Shown here: positions 24,985 to 32,600 of the stretch, piece by piece
Position numbering within the stretch: the stretch's first letter is position 1
How the letters are laid out: each line of letters starts with the position of its first letter
Assembly: GCA_964017065.1 (NCBI GenBank)
Contig: OZ024789.1
Location: 9,066,703-9,130,702 of the forward strand
Length of the DNA: 64,000 nt
Direction of reading: 5' to 3'
Source: Haliclona indistincta
Lineage: Eukaryota > Porifera > Demospongiae > Haplosclerida > Chalinidae
Made by a program: the position numbers and the translations under genes
The notes under the pieces: model-generated
What the model saw: only the letters and a program-made list of their open reading frames with translations
Database searches by the model: none
What the model was told of the DNA's origin: nothing

Positions 24985-27900
24985 AGGAGAGAGAGTGCGT
25001 GTGTGTAAGAGAGATAGAGAGAGAGAGAAAGAGAGAGAGAGGTGTGAGAGAGATGGAAAGTCAAACAAACACCATTCGTATCAACACAAACGCAAGTGTA
25101 ATGTATTTCTGTCACTATCAAATAAACTAACAAACAGTTATAACATAAACAATCCACACAAGTGCTAGAACAACAGAGACAAGTAGAGAACACATAACAC
25201 ATCATGCAGTACACTGTCAAAGTTATTACAGCTCACAAAACATACTTAGCTACATTGTACACCATAATAACACAATTAATGTATGCTGCACCTCTTTTGC
25301 CGTCCACAAAGAACGCTGGGTACTGATCGAGGATTGCTTTCAGCATAGTGGCTGCCTCCTGAGGGACGAGATCATTGTAACATTGTGGATTTGTAACAGT
25401 GGTTTATCATGTACAACAGTAATCAACAAGTGTCTAGTCTAGGCAAGCACAGGCATGCTAGCAGGAGACAAGAACCTTTATGTGCTGGCAGAGCGACGCG
25501 ATAGACGTGACATATTTAGGGTTGAGCGGAAAACAAGATGGCGGCTACACTTAGGCTGAAAACAATAATTCACGGATATCTTGGCTTTTGAATTTGATGA
25601 CATCAGTAGTATTTTAACTGCCTATGAGCTATCCTAAGATGTAAGTGCTTACAATTAGTCTACTAATAAAGACTATAAGAGCAGTTGCTAGGGGCATGAC
25701 AAGATGGCGTCTCGCCTGGAGGCACAAGTACGGCAATACTATATCTTTGCCGTATGGGGCGTTTCATGCGAATCTAACGTTCTGAAGCTCCTTGCACAAT
25801 TACAAAGAGACCTTTAGAAGCAATAGAAACCAGGTCTAAGGTGGTTAACCAGAGTTCACGTTATCACCAGTTTGTTCATCTTCTTATTATTCTTCAGCGC
25901 CGTGGCGAGCGAGTTATTCAAGACACCTACACAGAAACTACACTAGTCGTTGTGAGCAGTGCACCTGATATCTATTTGCCTAAAACACTAGCAGAAACTA
26001 GTATTTCCAGGAAAACAGCGATTTTTGGTCCATAACAGACTCCATTCCATGCATTCTGCTTGAACTCCGTTACTAGGTTACGCCTACTCGCGCATGCCCG
26101 TGTAATACAAGTGCACCTTAGTACAAATTGCTTGGAATGCGAGTGCTGCTGCCACTAGCAGTGTTCACAGCAGATGACAAGCAAATCTTCACTGTTACAC
26201 TGGACTTCTTGTAAGAATGCTAGCTAATGTTGCATGGTACGTACGTCATCTGGAATAGTTCTCTTTACACTGTATTAGCATAAGTGCCAACTAAGTTATT
26301 AATAAAAAAAGAAAAGAAATAAGTAATAAAAACATTTTAACAAAAAATTAATGAAAGATTTAGGGTTGGAACATGTATCGAAAAGTATGGAAACAAGATT
26401 GTGAAAAGGTAAGTAAACAAGATTTAAATTCAAAGGATTGTAACAATAGCAGTGTAATGCTACCTCCCTAAATTAACTGTTTTTCGATAGTTGTATTAAT
26501 TTAATAGGGAGGTAGTATTACACTGCTATTGTTACAATCCTTTGAATTTAAATCTTGTTTACTTACCTTTTCACAATCTTGTTCCATACTTTTTTGATAC
26601 ATGTTCCAACCCTTCATTTTCATTAAAATGTTTTTATAACTTGTTTGAACAAAGCCTGATTCAACACTATTGCATTGTGTGAATTTTTAAGAGCAAGCTC
26701 TTCTTGGTTCTCATTAGATCCACCATGCCCTAAATTTAAAACTACAACAGATATATTCCAATGGACGTCATGGTTTCATGCATTATTCAGGAAAAGGAGA
26801 TTTCAACTGTTTTCCCCAAAATCTCTGTCAAAAATACATGTAGCCTAGAATGTAGAAGGCCTCAAAAACACACAGAGGGCTTTAAAAAATTAATTCTAAA
26901 GGGATATGCACTTTGAAAAATTTTCCCCTATTTTACACACTTGCCCTTGTTTTGTCTATCATAATTATTTACCATCAGAAAAAATTAATTTTTTTGCTGT
27001 AAACGTAAAAATGTTGGGTTGCCCTCTGACTGACCTCAGTTGTGTTAGTCTCAATGAAAGCAAATCCTCGGGATGTGTTTGTTGCTCTGTCCTTCACTAG
27101 TCGTACATCTTTGGGCTGCACCGTAGTGACTCCAGCTAGAGCAGTGTAGATCTACACGGTAACAATAAGACACCATCAAACACACGTACATGTCAAAGCA
27201 ATGGTCCAGTCATACAATACAGCATGTAAGTTGAACTCAAGCCCGTTTCAAATTCACATTGTCTTTGCTCCAATTTTACTTGAATATGGATTTGAATTTT
27301 TTTTTGCATCAGCAAGATTAGCGCAAGAGTCAATCACCGAACAAAGCTGCAGTGTGTGCTGATGCTAATGTTAGTATCAGAGTCTAGTTCTAGTTCTCTT
27401 CAAGTATTGCCCTTCCTGCACTATTATTGCATGCAGGGGCGTATAAGGGGAAGGAGCATTCAACTCAGTTTTATCGAAAACTAAAGTCAGGTTTGTGCTG
27501 GCTGCTAGTGATAGTGTTCCTTGCTCAAGGCTTGTTTGTTATAGTTAGGATAAAGAGTAAATGAATCTAAACATAAGGAATAACTAAAAAAACACATTCT
27601 TTATCAAAAAGTTATTTGCTCTATTACATTTTTGCCTTATCATTCATTTTGCATTGCATTCTTGCTTATTATCAGTGGTAACAAATACAAGTTCCAAGTA
27701 GCAACCAGAGATGGGGTGAAGCACTTTGTACTTGTGCTTAAGCATGCTTAAGCACAATCCTTGAAAGTACTTGTACTGTACTCAAGCACTTTCAAAAGTG
27801 CTTCGTCCCATCTCTGGTAGCAACAGCGCATGACAGATAACTTTTAGTACATGAAAATACGGAGTTGCACGCTCCTTATCTTATACGCAAAGCATTTCAG

Positions 27901-28558
27901 AGTCAACAAAACGTACTGTACAATGGTATTGCGAACAGGGCTTTGTTGTGCTGTAGTTCTTACCGATTCATCGGTGGTTAGTCCGTCCAAGCTCTTCATG
28001 ATAAGTACTGCAGTGGTGAGGAATATCGTCAAGACAGGCACACAGACTTAATGACCACACCCCCCACTGAGGAACTCGGAACTGGTTTAACTGGTAATCA
28101 AGACTGGTTTATCCAGCACACACACACAGAAGAGGGAGAAGGAGAGGGTGAGTGATGTGATCTCGAGTACCATTGGAAGGTGGATTCTTTTCACTGTTGT
28201 ATTCATGTCCTGACTCGGAAGGTATTCTACCAGCTCGACGATCCTCATGAAGACCATCAGATTCTAGGAGGGAGGGAGAGAGAGCAGGGGGAGGGAGGGA
28301 GGGAGGGAGAGAGGGGGAGGGAGAGAGAGCAGGGGGAGGGAGGGAGGGAGGGAGGGAGAGAGGGAGAGAGAGCAGGGGGAGGGAGAGAGAGAGAGAGGGA
28401 GGGAGATGGGGAGAGAGAGGGGGGGAGAAAAAAAAGGGGGAAAGAGAGAAGGGGAGGGAGGGAGAGGGGAGGGAGAGAGAGGGGGAGGGAGAGAGAGAGA
28501 GAGAGAATGGGGAGGGAGGGAGGGAGGGAGAGAGGGAGAGGGGGGAAAGAGAGAAGGG

Positions 28559-28596
<38 letters not shown>

Positions 28597-29567
28597 AGGG
28601 AGAGAATGGGGGTAGGAGAGAGAAGGGGAGAGAGAGGGAGGGAGAAAGAGAGAGAAGGGGAAAGGGAGAGGGAGGGAGAGGAGAGAGAAGGTTAAAGAAT
28701 GAGAGTGTTGTGCCAAAGACACTTTACTACAGCCTTCTCAGGAAGTTAGGTTTCTGTCTTAACAAATAACAAGACTTCCTAGACAATATCCTGTAATCAC
28801 TATCATTTGTACGTTAAGCTACAGATTCTGAATACCCTTTATCATACAAGTCACATATATCCACCATTAGTTCATGTCATAAGTCTTCATCTTATTCTAT
28901 CCTTAGAGACTAGTGTACTTATGATCACAAGTTTACTAGATCCGGCTATCAAACCACTACTAAGAAACAAAACACACACAAGCTAGTGTATATCTACACT
29001 CCAATAGGCAGACGCATGTGTTTACATTCCCACGAGAAAGGTGTACAGCACTGTATAACTGATGCTCAAAATTTTTCTGAACAACTCAAAATTTCTCCCC
29101 CAAAAATTAAAAAATTTTGACAATTAAATTTTTTCCTAAAATTATTTTTTTTACTAAACAGTATGGTACAACAACAAACCTCCTCTTGAGCAGTCACAAG
29201 TTAGACAGAACCGTCTGCGAGCAAAATTCAACGTCCCGCACTAAAAAGCAGAAAAGATCAAACGATGATTTAGCAGCAGAAAGTGTTTCAGAGATAAAGG
29301 TCCGATTTACCTTGAAGCAGATCCAGTCTGACCTTTCATCATCTCTACGACCTTTGTGATGATCTTGGTTGCGCTGACGACTGTACTCAACATTGACCAA
29401 ATTACCCAATATCTGAAACAAGTCCTGAAGAGAGAGAGAGAGGGAGAGGTAGGGGAGAGAGAGAGAGGGAGGGAGAGAGGGGAGGGAGAGAGTGATAGAG
29501 AGAGGGAGGGAGAGAGATAGAGGGGAAGAAGGGAGTGGGATAGATAGAGGGGAGAGAGGGGGAGAGG

Positions 29568-29606
<39 letters not shown>

Positions 29607-30223
29607 AGAGAGAGAGGGAGAGAGATAGATCGATAGAGGGAGTGGAAGGGAGAGAGAGAGAGAGGGAGGAGATGGAGTGGGAAAGAGAAGAGAGGAGGGA
29701 AAGATGGGGAAGGGAGGGAGAGAAGAACCGTGATGCAAGAATAACCTTTAGGTAAAGTTCAGTTTAGTTCTTATTCAAGCACAGGAAAGCAGTTTGAACA
29801 GCTCACTATAGCTACATGTACAGCTAGCTCACTATAGCTACATGTACAGCTAGGTCATTCACAGGTGTGTCATACCTTGTTATCATTCATCCACTTAGTG
29901 GCGTCTTTAGTTTCATAAAACTCGACAAAAGCATAATTCTTATGACCTAAAAACAACAATAGAATAATCACACTTATATCACAACACAAATCTATTTTCA
30001 AAACTGTTGTGTGTACAATAGTGGAACACTTGTGTACCATGTTACTGGGCTAATACCATCGGATACAGGGCTATTATCATCGGATACAGGGCTATTATCA
30101 TCGGATACAGGGCTATTATCAAGAGCATTGACATGTGTACATATGAGAGATGCTTGCTGTTTCACAGGTGTACATTTCAAATGTGCAGAGCTATACTTTG
30201 TACAAACCGATTCTCCTATCACA

Positions 30224-30304
<81 letters not shown>

Positions 30305-32357
30305 CACACACACCACACACATACACACATGCACACACACCACACACACACTTACTGTCTCGTCCTCGAATCAATCGCACCTCCCGTACGAAAGACATTG
30401 TAGAGCCAAGAGCAGTGGTCACCTGTACAGACAGAAAGACAAACAGACAGTGAAGGTCCGACTCCAAGCAACATTCAACAGGATCACAGGTGTACTCTAT
30501 ACAAAGATTGCATCAAACCATACATAAGGTTATCTTTCCCAGTATCACTAATTACAACTTCACGATAATAAATTCTTCTGGATTCAAATATAATTGTAGT
30601 TTTACATGTAACTAAGCATTAGTTGTTTGATGGCAGACTATACACACATGTGTACAAGCTTGCATGGCTGTGCACACTCTGTATGCAAGAATGCAATGAT
30701 GATTTGACAACAGTATATCAGAAATACTGAAATAACAACAGCAGTTGCAACTATAAATCAGTACAGGCTGTTTTGTAAGTAAGAAAATATCTGTGCAAAA
30801 TATTTGATACAGCCAGGGCAGGCATACATGAGACAGGGCAGGCATACATGAGACAGGGCAGGCAGGCATGAGATAGGGGAGGCATACATGAGACAGGGGA
30901 GGCATACATGAGACAGGGGAGGCATACATGAGACAGGGCAGGCATACATGAGACAGGGCAGGCATACATGAGACAGGGGAGGCATACATGAGACAGGGAA
31001 GGCATACATGAGACAGGGGAGGCATACATGAGACAGGGGAGGCATACATGAGACAGGGGAGGCATACATGATACAGGGGAGGCATACATGAGACAGGGGA
31101 GGCATACATGAGACAGGGGAGGCATACATGAGACAGGGGAGGCATACATGAGACAGGGGAGGCATACATGAGACAGGGGAGGCATACATGAGACAGGGGA
31201 GGCATACATGAGACAGGGGAGGCATACATGAGACAGGGCAGGCATACATGAGACAGGGGAGGCATACATGTACAACACATGAACCACAATGAGAAACTAG
31301 TGTGGTACAGACCAAAAACACTGTAGCAATCTGCTGGTGTAAACCATGTACTGACAGTATGTGTATTTTTAGCATCTGTTGCTTTGATTGTAGATAACAT
31401 AATCTAGAGACATGTACTGCTGTAAATGCTTTTTTTACACATTGCTAGAGAAAGTTGCTCAAAATCTATATTTTGTGCGAATTTGTCGAGATGACTGTTT
31501 GCAGTGTCACAAATAATACTTAGCACTGTCATTGCAATAAAGTGGAACCCCTCTTAGAGGACACCCTCATCCCTCTATCATGGACACTTACTGAATCCCA
31601 AATATAGCCCACATAATTATGTATAATAAACCCCTGACCAGAGGACACCCTCTCTATAATGAAGAATTTTTTGTTGGTCCCGATGGTGTCCGCCTTAGAG
31701 AGGTTCCTTTACTTTGATTTAGTGAACTATAATTATTATTATCATGTAACGCAGGTGACATATACTTTAGTGGGTATTCTAGCACACGTGCACTCACGTC
31801 TTCCTTACGAACTGTGTCTTGAATGTTTCGTATCATGATCACAGAACAAGGCTCAATGTGTGGTCGATGATCGTCATCAAACCGGCTTCTCCTACGATGG
31901 AGAAACAAAAAAACGTGTCAACAGAGAGAGAGAGAGAGACTTTGCTCACCTGTCTTCATGACGATCATAGCCTCGATCACGGTCGCGATAATCTCTATCG
32001 TCTCTCTGCAATGTGAACAAAAAGACAGTGACAGACAATTAAAGCACAATAGATTGTGATGAAATTGATATTGACAAACACTTGCCGTTGTTATAACAAA
32101 CCTTTCTATACTCTCTGTCTCTATCTTTGTCTCTGTCGCGGTCTCGTCCTCTCGGGCTTCTAGACCGGTCCCTTCTCGGTCTGCTGCTTCTTTCCTCGTC
32201 TCTGTGTGAATGAAAAATGGGCGGGAAGCCAAGCCGTAAATGAGTGAATCTCTTTGTTTCAAGCGAAGGAGTGTTGATAGTTTGAAGCAAGAGTGCTCTT
32301 TGCTTACTTGTGGTTGTCCGACACCACTCCGCTGACAGCGCGCTGGAACAACTCCAT
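11407..32357 (-). CDS. RBM5: RBM5/RBM10-type splicing regulator (28 exons)
   Basis: An RNA-binding spliceosome factor controlling exon choice in the nucleus. Exons in gene order: 32357-32308, 32201-32102, 32005-31950, 31891-31798, 30422-30356, 29946-29876, 29424-29311, 29240-29180, 28263-28171, 28007-27964, 27151-27035, 25358-25292, 24930-24885, 24831-24786, 23825-23772, 23298-23286 (microexon, inferred), 23115-23017, 22779-22676, 22340-22261, 22191-22169, 21903-21851, 21008-20811, 14031-13852, 13348-13280, 12669-12539, 12030-11970, 11863-11798, 11550-11407. Domains in order: RS/RD-rich N-terminus; RRM1 ([17 protein letters not shown]); RanBP2 zinc finger ([21 protein letters not shown]); RRM2 ([17 protein letters not shown]); OCRE tyrosine repeats ([16 protein letters not shown]); [10 protein letters not shown]; a C2H2 finger (CLLCKRRF...HQALSDLH); [13 protein letters not shown]; a G-patch ([12 protein letters not shown]); and an RBM5-like C-terminus. 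The chain is 767 codons. Members of the RBM5/6/10 group cannot be told apart here. Confidence 0.93.
12152..12440 (+). mobile_element. tRNA-derived SINE in an RBM5/10 intron
   Basis: The 5' part resembles a tRNA gene: an A-box-like TGGTGGTAGAGCC (12161-12173) and a perfect B-box GGTTCGAATCC (12208-12218), the two internal RNA polymerase III promoter blocks. A non-tRNA body follows to about 12440. The 5' side abuts a (GT)n tract. The 3' end is uncertain. Confidence 0.7.
12955..13193. mobile_element. Long hairpin element (foldback MITE)
   Basis: Near-perfect arms of about 95 bp (for example CGTACATTATCAGCAATAAA and its complement) flank a short spacer. The ends read TACAGCAGTTTTCACG and CGTGAAAAAACCGCTGTA. 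It lies in the intron between exons 13280-13348 and 12539-12669 of RBM5/10. Confidence 0.8.
13511..13768. mobile_element. MITE with GAGCGGATTTGAGAAAGGG termini, copy 1
   Basis: Ends are GAGCGGATTTGAGAAAGGG and CCTTCTCTCAAATCCGCTC. A diverged full copy with the same interior (CTGTTTTCAAATGGCTGCTA) lies at 61650-61912, so this is a dispersed family. Confidence 0.8.
14117..14322. mobile_element. MITE with TACCGTATAGCG termini, copy 1
   Basis: Ends are TACCGTATAGCGGGGAATTT and CGCTATACGGTA. A related copy sits at 53317-53506 in an ARIH2 intron. The interior is rich in GGCGAAT/ATTCGCC palindromic words. Confidence 0.8.
15120..15696. repeat. Dispersed repeat with AAGATGGCG motifs, copy 1
   Basis: This segment aligns by eye, at low identity, with 25510-26050: TAAGATGGCGGCTAC at the start, then an ATTTTAACT...AAGTG block, a second AAGATGGCG, a GTTCATCTTCTT stretch and a TTTTTGG end. 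It shows no coding capacity. AAGATGGCG matches the YY1-type core. Confidence 0.5.
15704..16953. mobile_element. 1.25-kb terminal-inverted-repeat element
   Basis: The left end CATAGATAGTACACATAACG (15704) is the exact complement of the right end finishing at 16953, and similarity continues for about 70 bp (GCATCCGCGTTACA on both sides). A 7-bp TCTTGAC at 15697-15703 recurs at 19608-19614, beyond the retrotransposon that invaded the right end, and fits a target-site duplication. No transposase was recognised, so it is probably non-autonomous. Confidence 0.75.
16955..19597 (+). mobile_element. Non-LTR retrotransposon with restriction-like endonuclease
   Basis: One open frame reaches from the 5' junction to the stop at 19469, then about 90 bp of 3' UTR and a ~40-base poly-A. 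An 11-bp ACTATCTATGT flanks it (16944-16954 and 19598-19608), a typical target-primed insertion duplication. It lies inside an RBM5/10 intron, in the opposite orientation to that gene. The 5' end is probably truncated. The long intact frame and poly-A suggest recent insertion. Confidence 0.88.
16995..19469 (+). CDS. Reverse transcriptase / PD-(D/E)XK endonuclease ORF (5' truncated)
   Basis: The frame encodes about 820 residues of an RLE-type non-LTR retrotransposon protein. The RT core shows [18 protein letters not shown], catalytic [29 protein letters not shown] and the active-site YADDAAA (near base 17937). A thumb and a long spacer follow. The C-terminal part has a CxC-x7-H-x3-C knuckle ([15 protein letters not shown], near 18820), as in R2-like elements. 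Endonuclease-type acidic residues are in RLDIAADGF and [10 protein letters not shown]. No N-terminal zinc fingers or Myb domain are present, presumably lost by 5' truncation. In-frame codons continue upstream into flanking DNA, so the apparent ATG at 16938 belongs to the target, not the element. The clade is not assigned. Confidence 0.88.
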   Translation, partial: DSHQGPQSDPSRAFAKLMFTGKTKQALDLLSNTTRGGILHLNNPSDPLDPSSPTVKHILVSKHPESQPADPSCILPSDPEPCHPIIFDSIDGSAIRSAALNVHGSAGPSGLDAHAWRRLCTSFKGASTDLCNSLALVAKRLCTSHVDPSSLSSFLACRLIALDKSPGVRPIGIGDTARRIIAKAVLFVTKPDIQDASGCLQMCGGQIAGIEAAVHAVRTAFKQDDCEGVLLVDATNAFNSLNRQTAMLNIQQLCPPLANIIINCYRSPTDLFVDGQVLLSEEGTTQGDPLAMPMYALATIPLIKQLEGESTQVWYADDAAAAGKICSLRDWWDKLSSIGPLFGYFPNASKSWLVTKETFLSEAKAAFAGTRVNITNHGRPYLGAAIGTNDFVSTYVKTKVKEWISYIDQLALIAKTQPHAAFSALTHGLSSKWTYLSRTIPDIYDLLLPLDNAIRSKLIPELTGRPPPNDLEFNLFSIPARLGGLGINIPSKTADKEFTSSLQVTSPICQNILLQCNSYTEDMIKSQLNAKASIRSKNKFLYSASAKSISSKLPEPLKKAVTLAQEQGASTWLTALPLQEHGFSLHKGAFRDALALRYGWIPANLSTHCACGKKFSIEHAFSCPKGGFPSIRHNEIRDITATLLTEVCHNVSIEPNLQPITTETMHLSSANTEDGARLDIAADGFWGCSSQRTFFDVRVFNPHAPSNNMNTSSSCYRKHELAKKRAYSQRIREIEHSSFTPLILSATGGLANEATVFYKRLASMLATKWDQPYSSTLCWLRCLLGFSLLRSAIRSLRGSRSTCGHALKTPAVADLVNSESGITL
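20308..20801. mobile_element. Foldback element with ~130-bp arms and internal 58-bp repeats
   Basis: Arms at 20308-20448 and 20653-20801 are nearly perfect inverted copies (for example CTTGCAAATGTAAAAGTCCC and complement). The loop holds three tandem units starting GGAGGACGCAGTCCGATG (about 20456, 20515, 20574). The right end lies only a few bases from the 5' splice site of the RBM5/10 exon at 20811-21008. Confidence 0.85.
21904..22140. repeat. (GA)n-rich microsatellite
   Basis: A purine-rich GAGA tract lies inside an RBM5/10 intron. Similar tracts occur at 11560-11650, 22346-22445, 23118-23208, 24945-25045, 28266-28690, 29428-29725, 54034-54093 and 54775-54990. All give spurious Ser/Leu- or Arg/Glu-rich frames. 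Confidence 0.9.
23933..24070. mobile_element. MITE of the TACAGTGGTTT / TTGCAAGAAGTAGT family
   Basis: It has CACTTTTTGCAACAG near the left end and TTGCAAGAAGTAGTAAACCA on the right, with AAAGCGTAAAC and GACGCTTTT inside. A related copy is at 37869-38026. The minisatellite at 24060 starts at its right terminus. Confidence 0.6.
24060..24719. repeat. Minisatellite, 33-bp unit, about 20 copies
   Basis: The unit is ACCACTGTACCAGTGTGGTG followed by GTGTGTACTAGGA, with few variants. It contains a short palindrome (CACTGTACCAGTG). Because 33 is divisible by 3, several frames stay open for over 220 codons on both strands. It lies inside an RBM5/10 intron. Confidence 0.95.
25510..26050. repeat. Dispersed repeat with AAGATGGCG motifs, copy 2
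   Basis: This is the counterpart of 15120-15696: ACAAGATGGCGGCTACAC, then CAAGATGGCGTCTC, GTTCATCTTCTTATT and a GATTTTTGG end. It lies in the RBM5/10 intron between exons 25292-25358 and 27035-27151. Function unknown. Confidence 0.5.
26321..26645. mobile_element. Hairpin foldback element, ~140-bp arms
   Basis: Left arm about 26321-26475 and right arm about 26505-26645 are inverted copies (for example AACAATAGCAGTGTAATGCT and its complement) around a ~30-bp loop. No coding content. Confidence 0.85.
27715..27817. mobile_element. Small MITE with CCAGAGATGGG termini
   Basis: Ends are CCAGAGATGGGGTGAAGCAC and GTGCTTCGTCCCATCTCTGG. A TAGCAA hexamer directly flanks both sides, a plausible target-site duplication. 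Confidence 0.8.
30057..30121. repeat. Short tandem repeat, ~21-bp unit, three copies
   Basis: CATCGGATACAGGGCTATTAT is repeated three times. A long (CA)n tract follows at 30222-30350, immediately next to the 5' splice site of the RBM5/10 exon at 30356-30422. Confidence 0.8.
30812..31270. repeat. Minisatellite, 20-bp unit, about 23 copies
   Basis: GGCATACATGAGACAGGGGA or its GGGCA variant is repeated head to tail in the RBM5/10 intron between exons 30356-30422 and 31798-31891. The 20-bp period gives open frames of similar peptides in three minus-strand frames, an artefact. Confidence 0.95.
31539..31712. mobile_element. MITE of the TACAGTGGAACC family, copy 3
   Basis: The interior is nearly the same as 7064-7227 (AGAGGACACCCTCATCCCTC, CCCTGACCAGAGGACACCCT). 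The ends are slightly decayed (AAAGTGGAACC and GGTTCCTTTACTTT). Confidence 0.7.
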
Positions 32358-32600
32358 TGCGGCGGTTGAGCTGAGCTTGCTAAGACAGAGAAACGTGCTG
32401 GAAGGATAGTTTACTGAAGTTGCCGGACGTGCGCAAAAGTTTACGTAAGAAAGCATGCTTATGGTTGCCGCCCACTTGTGGATGAATGCAGTGTCATAAT
32501 TGACCTTTATCCAATTCCACAGCTTTTCTTGAGGAACGGTGAGCTACCTAACTTTGAAAATTTGCTTTCAAAGTTTCTTATGTCTCTTTGTTTGCAGGCA
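32358..32600. promoter_or_regulatory. Divergent promoter between RBM5/10 and the DUF4139-like gene
   Basis: The two start codons face away from each other with about 240 bp between them. Within it, a GT donor at 32539 (AACG/GTGAGC) and an acceptor ending at 32597 (TTTGCAG) outline a 59-bp 5'-UTR intron of the plus-strand gene, leaving a core region of about 120-180 bp. No TATA box is evident. Bidirectional use is inferred from layout. Confidence 0.55.

Noticed and set aside
28180..28722. Arg/Glu/Gly-rich and Ser/Leu/Pro-rich frames
   Set aside because: These are translations of (GA)n tracts. Only 28171-28263 (-) is a real exon.
30812..31270. Possible CRISPR array
   Set aside because: Repeats are head to tail without unique spacers and the DNA is eukaryotic. 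The same applies to 24060-24719.
30612..31400. Three long minus-strand frames rich in [12 protein letters not shown]
   Set aside because: They come from the 20-bp minisatellite; the same peptide appears in all three frames, which real genes do not do.
32478..32600. Upstream ATG of the DUF4139-like gene at 32478
   Set aside because: A 59-bp intron with good donor and acceptor lies between it and 32601, and splicing puts this ATG out of frame.
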